Origin: Chitinophagaceae bacterium
GTDB taxonomy: Bacteria > Bacteroidota > Bacteroidia > Chitinophagales > Chitinophagaceae
NCBI GenBank assembly: GCA_019638615.1
Contig: JAHBTL010000007.1
Coordinates: 1-64,000, forward strand
DNA: 64,000 nucleotides
Direction of reading: 5' to 3'
The notes under the pieces were generated by a model that worked only from the letters and a program-made list of their open reading frames with translations, was not told where the DNA came from and ran no database searches. Positions 53,839-63,901 of the stretch are shown here, piece after piece. A program made the translations under genes and the position numbers. Each line of letters opens with the position of its first letter. Within the stretch, counting starts at the first letter, position 1.

Positions 53839-55347
53839 CTATTGTTCTGGCGGGAACATTCCCTGCCGTGGATGTGCAAAAGGCAATCCTGCTTTTTTAT
53901 CCCACCATATACGGCCCATCAACTTGTCGCCACCGTCTATCCTGTTAGCTGCTTCAGTTACATTGTCTTTGTTCCTGAAAAATTCATCAACAGGGTAGGT
54001 CAGGCGGCGAGGTATATTGCCGTTGGTATCTCCCAGCTCCGCGCCGGTCCACATCCGTGGATATCCCGTTCTTCTGAACTCTGCCCATCCTTCATGCGAG
54101 TTATAATAAGTAGCCAGCCATTTCTGTACAATGATTTGCTCCAGCTTTTCTTCATCCGACCCCGATAACAGTGCTGATGGAGATGCGAGATAACCAGTTA
54201 TATCGCCTCCCGGAACCTTGTATTGTTCCATTGCCAGTTGAATACCTTCTTCAAATAATGCCTGTTCATCTTCTGCAGTTAAACCGGCCAGCGCTGCTTC
54301 TGCACGTAGCAATTTAACCTCGGCCGCACTTATTAATACCTGTTCGTATATGGGCTGCAAAAATGATAAGGCCATATGAGCAACAGAATCATTAGCATAC
54401 CTTTCCCTTTGATCGCCGGCTATTTGAGGAGGCACACCGCGGTAACCAGCCTCTGCAATAGCTGCAGGACGAGCCAGAACAGGTAGTCGTGGATCGTTCA
54501 ATTTTTTCAGGTTGTCAGTCAGGGTGAATGACACTACCATATTATTCGGGCTTGTAAGGCTTCTTTGATAAAACTGGTTTGAATTGGCAGTATTACCATC
54601 ATCCGCAGTATTTAATTTTACATTCTGCGCGTTGGTCTCAATCAGGGGCTGAGACAATACCTCTGCTATTTGCTGTTGTGCTAACGTTGCGTCTGCATAC
54701 CTGACCCTCATAGCCAACCGTAATCTTAATGAATTGGCAAAACGGATCCACCTTTCATTATCTCCTTTTAACAGCAGATCAGCATTGCCAAAACTTAACT
54801 GATCAGCACTATTCACAAATTGCGCTGCGGCTTCTTTCAGTTCTTTGAACAGGTCTTTATACACTGCTTCCTGGGTATCGTACTTTGGCTGGAGAATCAT
54901 ATCGTTCACATCCTGTAAGGCTTCAAAGTAAGGAATGTCTCCATATGCATCTGTAACAATATGATACAACCACACCCGCAATATACGCGCAATGGCATTT
55001 TCATTTACCCGGTTGGCTACCCCGGAAGTGAGCCGGATGATCTCCTGGGTATTGATGAGGTAACTCCTGTAAAAAGAATTGAACGGGAAAGTGTGGTCTG
55101 TATTTAAAAAAATATTTCCGGAGGCCGGGTTTTTGTAATAGCCGGCATATTCAATGATCCTTCCGTGGCTGTTTAAGGTGGAAAACACCGCGTTCTTTTC
55201 CACGGATGCCAGTACCAGACCAGGGTCTATCTGGTCGGTAGTAACAAGAGCGGGGTTGGTATTGATCTCTTTAAAATCTTTTGTACAGCTCATGGTAGTA
55301 ACCAAAGCTGCCAGTGTAATATGTATAAGAAGTTTGTTGCGTGTCAT
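53839..55347 (-). CDS. SusD/RagB-family glycan-binding lipoprotein (SusD-like_2 type)
   Basis: The 502-residue lipoprotein (T-M-S-C, cysteine 21) pairs with the SusC 18 bp upstream. It shares K-Y-D-T-Q, Y-G-D-I-P-Y-F-E and the R-I-W-W-D...L-P-F-A-H-P-R-Q-G ending with the SusD at 42098-43618, so the two are paralogues. It would cap the SusC channel and bind glycan at the surface. Confidence 0.94.
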   Translation of the reverse strand: MTRNKLLIHITLAALVTTMSCTKDFKEINTNPALVTTDQIDPGLVLASVEKNAVFSTLNSHGRIIEYAGYYKNPASGNIFLNTDHTFPFNSFYRSYLINTQEIIRLTSGVANRVNENAIARILRVWLYHIVTDAYGDIPYFEALQDVNDMILQPKYDTQEAVYKDLFKELKEAAAQFVNSADQLSFGNADLLLKGDNERWIRFANSLRLRLAMRVRYADATLAQQQIAEVLSQPLIETNAQNVKLNTADDGNTANSNQFYQRSLTSPNNMVVSFTLTDNLKKLNDPRLPVLARPAAIAEAGYRGVPPQIAGDQRERYANDSVAHMALSFLQPIYEQVLISAAEVKLLRAEAALAGLTAEDEQALFEEGIQLAMEQYKVPGGDITGYLASPSALLSGSDEEKLEQIIVQKWLATYYNSHEGWAEFRRTGYPRMWTGAELGDTNGNIPRRLTYPVDEFFRNKDNVTEAANRIDGGDKLMGRIWWDKKAGLPFAHPRQGMFPPEQ

Positions 55348-55365
55348 AAGATCTTTTTTCTTTTC

Positions 55366-58300
55366 TTAAAATGAAAATGACAGGTTCACTCCCAGGCTGC
55401 GGGTAGAAGGTGTGCCCGGGTTTTCATATCCCTGCGCCACCGTAAAGGGGCCAAATGCCGCTTCCGGCGTTATGCCCATCTCTTTGAACATGGGATCGCG
55501 GTAGATGTAAAAAAGGTTTCGCCCTACTAATGATAGTTTGGCAGATTTAAAAACGGACTTTGATAAATGTGATCCGATATTATATCCGATGGACACCTCG
55601 CGCAGTGCCACATAATCCGCCGGTACCACAAAATATTCCTGGATGCCATCGCCCCATCCCATTGCAGTATAATACGCCATACGTCCTACCGCCTGATTAT
55701 TGGGCTGGTACTTTCCATTATCATCAAGGTAAACCCCTTTGGCAATCAGGTTATCACCATTTTCTGTAAACTTCCCTGATCCGCCGGTTGTTTGAATAAA
55801 TTTAGAATTGGAATAGATCTCTCCCCCGATCCTCATATCTATTAAAAAGCTTACACTGATGTTTTTAAAAGAGAGGGTATTGGTAATACCGGCCAGGAAA
55901 TCGGGCTGGATATTGCCAAGCACCGACATGGTATCTGCTTTTTCCCATACGCGTGAACCAGCATTTACAATGCGTTCGCCGCTTTCTGTCACCTTAAATT
56001 TATATCCTATTATATTGCCATACGGTTGACCCGGTCTTGCTTCAATAGACCCGCCGTTAATTGAATACAACGGCAAGGAATTGATCCCCGGATACAACGA
56101 TTCTACCTGCGACCTGTTTCTTGAATAGTTAATATTGAGGTTCCAGCTAAAATTCCCTGATTTTACAGGAACGGCATTTACCATCAACTCTATACCTTTA
56201 TTAGTGATTTCACCGGCATTGATCAGCTTGCTTGCGAATCCTGTTGCGGCGGATACGCCTATACCCAGTATCTGGTTTTTAGTAGAAGTGTTGTAATAAG
56301 TAAAATCTATTCCTAAGCGATTGTCAAAAAATCTCAGCTCGGCTCCTGCTTCGAATGAGCGGGCAAGCTCGTTTTTCAGATCCACTAAAGGCACATCAGA
56401 GCTGATCGTTGCAAACTGTTGTCCGGCAAAACCCTGGGAAGAAATGGTATAACCGATCATTGTTTGATAAGGGTCCGCATCTTTGCCGGCCTGCGCATAA
56501 GAAACACGGACTTTGCCATAGTTGATCACCCTCCTGCTCATGGCAAAGGCATCGGTAAATACAAAGCTTGTGCTGAAAGCCGGATAAAAGAAAGAGTAAT
56601 TTTTTACACCCAGCGTGGATGACCAGTCGTTACGCCCCGAGATATCCAAAAACAGGTAGTTATTATATCCTAATTGCCCGGTATAGTAAACAGAATTGAT
56701 GCGTTTCCGGGACAAACTGTTTCCCGGCACTACCAAACCTGCGTTGGAGATATGGTATACATTCGGCACATTCAAATTGTTGCCCTGTAAACTCACGCTT
56801 TCCTGCCGGCGGTCGAGATGGTTGGCCCCCGCAGAAAAAGAGCCGGTAAACTTTTTAGAGAGGTTTCCGGATGCTGTCAGCAGCACATCGCTGTTCTCTT
56901 CTTTTACCTGTATTTCTTCGTTATTCACCTGGCCACGGCGCAGGTTAAACGATCCGGTAGGTGTCCCATAGCCGATCCTGAAAAAACGAACATCCGTATA
57001 AATATCCGATCCTGTCCGTGCCTGTAATGTGAGCCAGTTAGTAAAATTGTATCGTGCCAGTATATATCCTATCATCCTGTTACGGCTGTCGTTGCCCAAA
57101 AACTCATTCAATATCCAGTAGGGATTAAAGGGTCTGCCGTCGGTCCAGTTATTGGCCTGGCCGTTAGGCTGCTTATAATCCTTAAGCATATCCATGGTTA
57201 AAAATGCCGGAGCCCTGGTCAAAGCAACCTGTACGGTATTGATATCAAGCCCGTTGCCCGGCCGGTTTTCGCCATGCTGCCTTATGTAATTTACTTTCCC
57301 CTCAACGTATAAGTTTTTGGTAGCATTAAAGCCTGCACGCAAATTGATGGTTTGCCTGTTGAGCCTAGAGGTGGGATAGATGCCGGAATTGCGCATATCG
57401 GAAACCGACAGGCGATAATTAGCACGTTCCGTTCCACCGGACAAGCCCAGTGTATTGGTATAAGTGGAACCGGTGTTATAAAACGCTTTGATCCTGTCTT
57501 CATTCGCCGGAGAAAACTTTAATACACCGGCTTCGGGCCAGGTAGCCAGAACAACATTTGATCCGTCGAATTTGGGCCCGTAACTTTCACCACCCGTCCA
57601 GTCGGGGAATTTCATGGCCTGTACGCCATCAACGGTCACACTTTCATAACTGCTGAAATCATTGTCGTATCCGGGCCCCCATATTTTCTGGTAAACCGGC
57701 TGGGTATTCAGCGTTTCAAAAGTGGCATTCGAGTTAAAATCCACGTTTGCCATTTTTCCTTTGCTCCCTTTTTTGGTAGTGATCAGTATCACTCCTGTGG
57801 CGCCTCTCGAACCGTACAATGCAGCGGCATTCGGTCCTTTTAAAACCGTAATGGATTCAATATCATCCGGCAAAATATTGCCGATCCCGTCGCCGTAATC
57901 TTTTGCCTGTCCGCGGGCATTATTGGCATCAGGGGCGCCGATCGTCTGGTTATCTATGGGTACGCCATCTACCACATACAATGGCTGGTTATTGTTAGCC
58001 AGTGAACTGGCACCACGGATGTTCACAAAAGAAGAACCGCCCGGGCCTGTATTGGACGGGCTTACAAATACGCCTGCTACTTTTCCTTTCAGCGAATTGG
58101 CCACATTGACTTCCCTTGCTTCCGTCAGTTCTTCACCTTTTACTACCTGCGTGGCATATCCCAGTGAACGTTTTTGTTTTTCCTGGCCAAATGCCGTGAT
58201 CACCACTTCGGTGATCTCTGTGCTTTGTACTTCCAGTTTAATATCAACAGGTTTTGAGCCATCGGTCTTAATTTCCCGGGTAGCATATCCGCTGTATGTA

Positions 58301-58872
58301 ATAACCAGGGTTACAGTACCATCGTTTACTCCCTCAATAACAAATTCGCCATTGTTGTTGGTAATAGCCCCCTTTTGGGTTCCTTTTACCGCTACACTTA
58401 CGCCGGGCAATGGCTCGCCCGCTTCGTTTGTAATCTTACCCCTGATATCGCGGGGAGGAAACGTTTGTGCCGGTTCCCTGGTTCCGGTATTCCTGTTGCG
58501 GGGAGGCTGTTTTGCTCTTATTACAATGATCTCATTCGCTATGTCAAAATCCAGCAACTTATTCTCAAGGCAAATATTCAACACGTCCCTGAGCGGTGTT
58601 TGTTTAAAATCAGCGGTTACAACGTCTCCTTTTTTGAGTAACGAAGGGTCGTAAACAAATCCGTAACCTGTTTGTTTTTCAATTACCTGGAATATTTTTT
58701 TCAAACTGACATTCTTTGCAGAATAAGTAATAGTTTGAGAGAACGTGTGGGCATTCACGCTAAGGGTAAAAACAAAGAGTAAAATTGCAGTTAATCGCAT
58801 TGTTAACAGTGCCTGGTTGGGAACGGAGCATAACAGGCCAAATAAGGCTTTGCTCCATAAAAGCAGTTTCAT
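55366..58872 (-). CDS. SusC/RagA-type TonB-dependent receptor with STN domain
   Basis: The 1168-residue receptor has a signal peptide (ending H-T-F-S-Q near 46), an STN domain at about 48-118, and a carboxypeptidase-regulatory-like domain at about 142-215. The linker T-E-V-V-I-T-A-F-G is at 221-229, followed by plug and barrel ending L-S-F-S-F. STN domains contact FecR-type anti-sigma factors, and a FecR gene lies upstream. Import of its glycan should therefore signal to the ECF sigma factor at 60308-60940. A shorter start at the internal ATG (residue 25) is equally possible. Confidence 0.95.
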   Translation of the reverse strand: MKLLLWSKALFGLLCSVPNQALLTMRLTAILLFVFTLSVNAHTFSQTITYSAKNVSLKKIFQVIEKQTGYGFVYDPSLLKKGDVVTADFKQTPLRDVLNICLENKLLDFDIANEIIVIRAKQPPRNRNTGTREPAQTFPPRDIRGKITNEAGEPLPGVSVAVKGTQKGAITNNNGEFVIEGVNDGTVTLVITYSGYATREIKTDGSKPVDIKLEVQSTEITEVVITAFGQEKQKRSLGYATQVVKGEELTEAREVNVANSLKGKVAGVFVSPSNTGPGGSSFVNIRGASSLANNNQPLYVVDGVPIDNQTIGAPDANNARGQAKDYGDGIGNILPDDIESITVLKGPNAAALYGSRGATGVILITTKKGSKGKMANVDFNSNATFETLNTQPVYQKIWGPGYDNDFSSYESVTVDGVQAMKFPDWTGGESYGPKFDGSNVVLATWPEAGVLKFSPANEDRIKAFYNTGSTYTNTLGLSGGTERANYRLSVSDMRNSGIYPTSRLNRQTINLRAGFNATKNLYVEGKVNYIRQHGENRPGNGLDINTVQVALTRAPAFLTMDMLKDYKQPNGQANNWTDGRPFNPYWILNEFLGNDSRNRMIGYILARYNFTNWLTLQARTGSDIYTDVRFFRIGYGTPTGSFNLRRGQVNNEEIQVKEENSDVLLTASGNLSKKFTGSFSAGANHLDRRQESVSLQGNNLNVPNVYHISNAGLVVPGNSLSRKRINSVYYTGQLGYNNYLFLDISGRNDWSSTLGVKNYSFFYPAFSTSFVFTDAFAMSRRVINYGKVRVSYAQAGKDADPYQTMIGYTISSQGFAGQQFATISSDVPLVDLKNELARSFEAGAELRFFDNRLGIDFTYYNTSTKNQILGIGVSAATGFASKLINAGEITNKGIELMVNAVPVKSGNFSWNLNINYSRNRSQVESLYPGINSLPLYSINGGSIEARPGQPYGNIIGYKFKVTESGERIVNAGSRVWEKADTMSVLGNIQPDFLAGITNTLSFKNISVSFLIDMRIGGEIYSNSKFIQTTGGSGKFTENGDNLIAKGVYLDDNGKYQPNNQAVGRMAYYTAMGWGDGIQEYFVVPADYVALREVSIGYNIGSHLSKSVFKSAKLSLVGRNLFYIYRDPMFKEMGITPEAAFGPFTVAQGYENPGTPSTRSLGVNLSFSF

Positions 58873-59028
58873 ACTTTTGTGCAGTTGGGTTTTGTGATAA
58901 AAAATCGTTTACGCAATTTTCTGTTACAGGCAGACCCGGCATTTGCCAGGGGTGGTACCAACACTCCTGGTTTTTAAGATCGCTGAACAGTTTTTCTGTT
59001 AAGTTTTCTTTTTCATGATTTTTCGGTT

Positions 59029-60252
59029 TTAGTTTTGGTTGACAAAAGGCTTTACCAGAATTTGATTTCCTTTCATTTCAAACTTTACGCGTTCGCTCAT
59101 TTCCAGCGCCCTCAGCAGTTGTGTTACTTTTTCTTTGCGGGGCACAGAACCGGATAGGGATATGCCAGACAAGTCTCCTTCGTATACAACAGCAACATCG
59201 TACCAGCGCGAGATCTGGCGCATAATGGGCCTGATATTCATTTCATCAAACCTGAAACGTCCTTCCTTCCATGCAATTACTTCATCTATATTGGCTTTAC
59301 CCACTTTAAACGGAGCCGTACTGCCATGTAGCAATATGCCCTGCTCACCCGGGCGGATAAGTGTTTGATCGTTATTGCTGCTAAGTTTTACGGATCCCTC
59401 CAGCAAAGTGGTTTTTATATCTTCTTCATCGGGATAAGCCGTTACATTAAAATGTGTGCCTAGCACTTCCACCTGCATATTGCCTGTTCCCACAATGAAA
59501 GGTTTGGATGCGTCTTTGGCTATTTCAAAATAGGCCTCGCCTTTCAATGCTACTTTCCTGTGCTTTTCTTCTATAAAGGCAACCGGGAATGTAAGCGAGG
59601 AGGCGGAATTGAGCCATACATGGGATCCATCTGCCAGAATAAGCTGATATTGACCTCCGACAGGCACAGTAATGGTATTAAAGGCAGGTGCATGTGGTTG
59701 CGATTGGTGGTTATTATTATTTTTATAGCTTAATAAAGCACTGTCTATTTTTATAACCTTTACCCCATGCTGCTCAGAAATGTTTCCATCCGTAACGGCA
59801 TCCAGCGCAATGATTGAGCCATCTGCCAACGTAAGCATTGCCTTGTTATGTTCCGGCATGATCCATGTTGTATCCTTTTCAGAAGCCACAATATCCAATG
59901 ATCGCTTGCTCCCGTTTGTAAACAGGTAAAAACTGATGGACAAAGAAAGAATGAGCACGGCAGCCGCAGTTAATTTTAACCAGGCCGGGATAATTTTTGC
60001 GGAATGACCTGAAAGCGGTATGCCTTCTTCTGCTTCGGAGCGAAGCATTTTTAACTGGTCCATAAAACCGGTACTTACCTGCAAGGGATAAGAGGGCTGA
60101 TCACTCAGCTTTTTGTGATACACCGAAAGGATCTCCTCCACTTCTTCCTTATTCGCATTTTGTAAATACTCCAGGAAAATATTTAATTCCTGCTGATCAT
60201 ACTGCCCGCTGGCGAGCTTTTCCGTCCACAAAATGGCTTCGTACCTGTTCAT
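59029..60252 (-). CDS. FecR-family anti-sigma regulator
   Basis: The 407-residue protein has a cytoplasmic N-terminal part, one membrane span at about 92-111, a FecR domain (about 190-290, with V-P-V-G-G-Q-Y-Q-L and L-N-S-A-S-S-L) and a DUF4974 C-terminal domain (about 335-402). It would hold the sigma factor until the STN domain of the SusC signals. It sits 55 bp after the sigma gene and about 155 bp before SusC. Confidence 0.94.
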   Translation of the reverse strand: MNRYEAILWTEKLASGQYDQQELNIFLEYLQNANKEEVEEILSVYHKKLSDQPSYPLQVSTGFMDQLKMLRSEAEEGIPLSGHSAKIIPAWLKLTAAAVLILSLSISFYLFTNGSKRSLDIVASEKDTTWIMPEHNKAMLTLADGSIIALDAVTDGNISEQHGVKVIKIDSALLSYKNNNNHQSQPHAPAFNTITVPVGGQYQLILADGSHVWLNSASSLTFPVAFIEEKHRKVALKGEAYFEIAKDASKPFIVGTGNMQVEVLGTHFNVTAYPDEEDIKTTLLEGSVKLSSNNDQTLIRPGEQGILLHGSTAPFKVGKANIDEVIAWKEGRFRFDEMNIRPIMRQISRWYDVAVVYEGDLSGISLSGSVPRKEKVTQLLRALEMSERVKFEMKGNQILVKPFVNQN

Positions 60253-60307
60253 GCAAACCTGCTTTATCCATAAGACGGTTGCCGTAGGGGAAAGAGGAAG
60301 TCGTTTT

Positions 60308-60940
60308 TTATTTTTTCAGAAGAAATATGAACAGCAGCATTAATTTGACCAGTCCTGTACGGGAATACAGGTAGCTGCGAATGGAGCTGCTGGCAAGGTA
60401 CAATCTTTTTTTAACGGTCTCCTTCGGAAGGCTGAGCATGGAGGCAATTTCATCCAGTGCAAGATCTTGCTCGGTGCTCATGAGAAATACGGTCTTTAAC
60501 TTGGGTGACAGGCTGTCTATCGCATCCCTGGCGGCTTCGTAATACTCTGTATAGATTACTGCCTGTTCCGGTTCCGAGTGGCTTGTTGGCTTCAGCAGCG
60601 CATAGCCTCTGTGTTTGGCTTGCAATGCTTTTTGTCCCGCAAGCATATCCACCAGCTTATTCCTTGCCATTTTAAACAGGTAACCATCAAAGCAGCGGAT
60701 GGCTACAAGGCTTTCCTTCTTTTCCCATATTTTCAAAAAAACTTCCTGTATCACTTCTTCAGTATCCTGCCTAGAATGAGAGGTAAGCGGGTATATGTAT
60801 TGTGATAGCTTGGGGAGATAGTGGTTGAACAGCATTGTATACGCCTCCCAGTCTCCATTTGCCGTTTTTTGAAGGAGCTCTGGTTCGTTGCTTAAACCGT
60901 CTTTATCATTTTTATATACTGGTTTGGATGTATAAGGCAT
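60308..60940 (-). CDS. ECF-type RNA polymerase sigma factor with hydrophobic tail
   Basis: The 210-residue protein has sigma region 2 (about 30-100, with E-E-V-I-Q-E-V-F-L-K-I-W) and region 4 (about 140-195, with A-L-D-E-I-A-S-M-L and T-V-K-K-R-L). The last 15 residues are hydrophobic (L-V-K-L-M-L-L-F-I-F-L-L-K-K), which is not needed for sigma function and might tether the protein to the membrane or the FecR. It should drive the FecR-SusC-SusD genes downstream. Confidence 0.92.
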   Translation of the reverse strand: MPYTSKPVYKNDKDGLSNEPELLQKTANGDWEAYTMLFNHYLPKLSQYIYPLTSHSRQDTEEVIQEVFLKIWEKKESLVAIRCFDGYLFKMARNKLVDMLAGQKALQAKHRGYALLKPTSHSEPEQAVIYTEYYEAARDAIDSLSPKLKTVFLMSTEQDLALDEIASMLSLPKETVKKRLYLASSSIRSYLYSRTGLVKLMLLFIFLLKK

Positions 60941-61205
60941 GAACTATTGTTCGCTAATTTACAATTAATATATTTTGTTGTGCAGGGAAAATACGCAAAC
61001 AAGTAACCAATCTTTGTGATAGCTTATCCTGTACAACAACTGGCTTAGACCAAACAATAGTGATTTTAAATATTTAAATACCTGATTTTGTCCCTGAAAT
61101 GAAAAAAAAGTATTTGTTTTCCATAAGGAAGCTCCTGCTATTCATCCGCTAAGATAGCGTCACCCTGCAAAACCTCACAGGTTACAATCCCTGGTAGTTT
61201 TTAAG

Positions 61206-62639
61206 CTATAAGATTCTTATTTTCCCCATAGTATACCAGCCCCCGGCATCGCGCCCTTCTATAGCCAGCTTAATGGCCGGTGTTCTTGTTCTGATATCTG
61301 TTATTCCAACCTGGATATCGTATTGCCCTGCAGGTATATTTAATGGAACAGTCAGATATTTGTTGTACATATTATCGCCGGGCAGCCAGTCACGAATATC
61401 GGCATCGGTAGTAAACGACCATGTCCTGTCTGCGTTTTTCAACCGTATTGTGAGTGGATAGTTGTTGTAGCAGGGTGCAACACCTTTATTTTCCCACCAG
61501 GTTCTGAGCACGATTGTTTTTTTGTGATCTACAACTTTGTTATAACTGAAGCTTTTTAAAACAAAACGGTATCCCATTTTTTTCAGCCATTCGTCAACCA
61601 GCGGTTGCCATTCGGCAGGTACCGGTGAAGACTTGGCATTAAAAGAAGAAATATGCCATTTGAGCGCCTCTGAAAAAATGTATTGAACGTCTGCTTCGTT
61701 GTATTTCTGAACATCCCTCCATTGTAAAAATGTTCCACATATTTCAAAGCTTACAGGGTTTTTCTTCCATACATCCTGTAGCCCATATTCAATAATGGAT
61801 TGAGGGTAAAAATCGTACATATGCGTCCACCCGTTTTGCTCTTTTGCCCAAAAGCCGAGGTCTCCCAGGCAATCGGCCCTCCAGCCCGTGCGTACCCCTT
61901 TTGAATTTGCATACTTATTTGTTTTCTCATCCATGATCAGCACATACAACGGCGAAAGCCTGAATGATCCGGTGTAAGCATCCACAAGTGCCTCCATGGT
62001 ATGCTGGCTTAACAGCTCCGATCCTCCGCCTTCACCCCAGGCTCCTATGATTGAGAGGTCAATGCCTTCCAGCGAAGGATGATTGTCGTACCTCGCACCC
62101 AGTGCCCTGATCATGCCTCCAAAATAAGTAACATACCTTGGATCTTCGGGATCTACCATCCACTTGTTCACAGGGTTATTGTACGCAAAGTTTGTATTGC
62201 TTCCTGCCATTTTCCTGTACCAGCCTGGTACATCTCTTTCTGCACCGGTACCATAAGGCGCTATACGAAGCAGTAATTTTTGTCCTCTCTTCCGGGCGCT
62301 GTCTAACGCCTGGTCGATCAGGTCCCAGCGATACTTCCCCAGCTCAGGTTCTATGAACTTCCAGTATACACGCCAGTAGGCGATGGTTGTGGAAGGGTGA
62401 TCTTTGTTAAGGAGCGTACCACTATAATTTTGATATTTGACAGGATATCCTTCTTCCCACCCTGCCCCCGGAAATAAAGAATCCCCGTTAAAATGCTGGA
62501 ATGTATTAAACCCTATGCCGGGGTTGATCAACACACTGTCGGTTTCTTTGGGTCTTACTACTGCAATGCCTTCTGCTATCTGGCTCAGCAACAGGACCGG
62601 CATGAATAAAAAAACAAGTAGGTGAATGCATTTTTTCAT
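61206..62639 (-). CDS. Secreted DUF4832-type protein, glycoside-hydrolase-like
   Basis: From the ATG at 62639 the protein has 477 residues with a signal peptide (ending L-L-L-S-Q). An N-terminal (beta/alpha) barrel-like region carries N-P-G-I-G-F-N-T and Y-W-R-V-Y-W-K-F-I-E-P-E, resembling GH42/GH35-like starts. The C-terminal part (about 370-477) resembles the DUF4832 beta domain. Activity is not established. Upstream start positions would read through non-coding sequence. It faces the same way as the sigma operon but is separated by about 265 bp. Confidence 0.78.
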   Translation of the reverse strand: MKKCIHLLVFLFMPVLLLSQIAEGIAVVRPKETDSVLINPGIGFNTFQHFNGDSLFPGAGWEEGYPVKYQNYSGTLLNKDHPSTTIAYWRVYWKFIEPELGKYRWDLIDQALDSARKRGQKLLLRIAPYGTGAERDVPGWYRKMAGSNTNFAYNNPVNKWMVDPEDPRYVTYFGGMIRALGARYDNHPSLEGIDLSIIGAWGEGGGSELLSQHTMEALVDAYTGSFRLSPLYVLIMDEKTNKYANSKGVRTGWRADCLGDLGFWAKEQNGWTHMYDFYPQSIIEYGLQDVWKKNPVSFEICGTFLQWRDVQKYNEADVQYIFSEALKWHISSFNAKSSPVPAEWQPLVDEWLKKMGYRFVLKSFSYNKVVDHKKTIVLRTWWENKGVAPCYNNYPLTIRLKNADRTWSFTTDADIRDWLPGDNMYNKYLTVPLNIPAGQYDIQVGITDIRTRTPAIKLAIEGRDAGGWYTMGKIRIL

Positions 62640-62753
62640 CTTAAATAGTATTTGTAGTGGAAGGAATTGTATGCGTGATAAGCATTCAAAGCACAAATTT
62701 CCTGTGCAGGCTGCTCCGCTACAGGCGCCACGAAAAATCAGGCAAAGCTCCGA

Positions 62754-63755
62754 TCAAAGATCCTGGGGCTGCCGGGCAAAATACCGGGTAATTTCTTCGG
62801 TAGAAGGCTGTTTAAGCGGCCGTACTATACGGAAGCCTACAAAAGAAGCATCAGTGTTCCACCAATCGCTTTTAGGTATCTGCGGATCACGCTGCTTCCA
62901 TGATGCTTTGGAAGGCAATCGTGCAGCGCACCGGAGCGCCTCTGCATCATCATCCCATGACCCTCCTTTTACCACCCGCGGATAAAGTGTTTTCGGTTGT
63001 GCCCAGGCATTGCTCTTTGTACTTTCAGCTCTGGAGTAAAAATCCGGGAAGTATTGATCTAAGGTCCACTCGGCTACATTACCGTGCATATCGTATAATC
63101 CCCATGCGTTAGGTCTTTTTGTACCTACTTTTTGATATTTCTCGTTGCTGTTTTTACTATACCATGCATATTCCGTCAGTTGGCTTTTATCATTTCCGAA
63201 GCTATATGCCTGGTTAGACCCGGCCCTGCAGGCGTACTCCCATTCAGCTTCCGTAGGTAGTCTGTAGAAATGCCCCGTTTTTTCTGTAAGCCATTTACAA
63301 TAAGCCAGGGCAGCATATTGCGTCATATTCACTGCCGGGTATCCTGTTTTTCCCATGCCAAAGCTCATGTCGGTAAAAGGTGGGGTAGGAGAGGTGACTG
63401 CATCTACTATGACCTGTTTTTTATTGACTGTAGTTGTTTTGGCGTTCCGCTCTTTTTCTATAGCTGGATACACGAACAGTTCGTACTGTTCCCAGGTGAT
63501 CTCATATTTTCCTATCCAGAAAGGATCCAGTGCTACGGAATGAACAGGACCTTCATCGTTCTTCCTGCCAGGCTCTTTTTCAGGGCTCCCTATCGTAGCT
63601 GTTCCCCCTTTGATCGCTACCATGTCGAAATGTATTTTAGTACCAGGAACGGTTTCGGTGTATGATGCGAACGTTTGCGCATACACTCCCGGGACAACAC
63701 TTATAAAAAAGATAATACCGGTAAAAAAAGCCCATCCTGTTTTTTTTGTTTCCAT
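62754..63755 (-). CDS. Secreted sulfatase-modifying-factor-like (SUMF1/FGE-fold) protein
   Basis: The 333-residue protein has a signal peptide (ending V-Y-A-Q at 27) and an FGE-sulfatase domain. Characteristic parts are E-I-T-W-E-Q-Y, R-L-P-T-E-A-E-W-E-Y-A, W-G-L-Y-D-M-H-G-N-V-A-E-W and V-V-K-G-G-S-W. The cysteine pair that catalyses formylglycine formation is absent after G-G-S-W (reads D-D-D-A-E-A-L-R-C), and no sulfatase gene is in the window. A binding or other oxidase role is more likely than sulfatase activation. Confidence 0.85.
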   Translation of the reverse strand: METKKTGWAFFTGIIFFISVVPGVYAQTFASYTETVPGTKIHFDMVAIKGGTATIGSPEKEPGRKNDEGPVHSVALDPFWIGKYEITWEQYELFVYPAIEKERNAKTTTVNKKQVIVDAVTSPTPPFTDMSFGMGKTGYPAVNMTQYAALAYCKWLTEKTGHFYRLPTEAEWEYACRAGSNQAYSFGNDKSQLTEYAWYSKNSNEKYQKVGTKRPNAWGLYDMHGNVAEWTLDQYFPDFYSRAESTKSNAWAQPKTLYPRVVKGGSWDDDAEALRCAARLPSKASWKQRDPQIPKSDWWNTDASFVGFRIVRPLKQPSTEEITRYFARQPQDL

Positions 63756-63852
63756 ATTGTACTATTTAAAATAATAAATATCCGTTAATCTGCCTGATAC
63801 AGCGCTGTTTTAAAAAAGGAAAAGTTTCGAAAGTATAAAAATAAAAAAATGA

Positions 63853-63882
63853 TTGAAAATTGAAAGGTATTATTTATTTTTG
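63853..63882 (+). promoter_or_regulatory. Bacteroidota-type -33/-7 promoter
   Basis: TTG at 63853-63855 and TATTTTTG at 63875-63882 are 19 bp apart, which fits the TTG-N19-21-TANNTTTG consensus. The predicted start is about 15 bp before the ATG at 63902. This is the best-spaced promoter in the window. Confidence 0.55.
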
Positions 63883-63901
63883 AAACTATAATCGAAACAA
63901 A

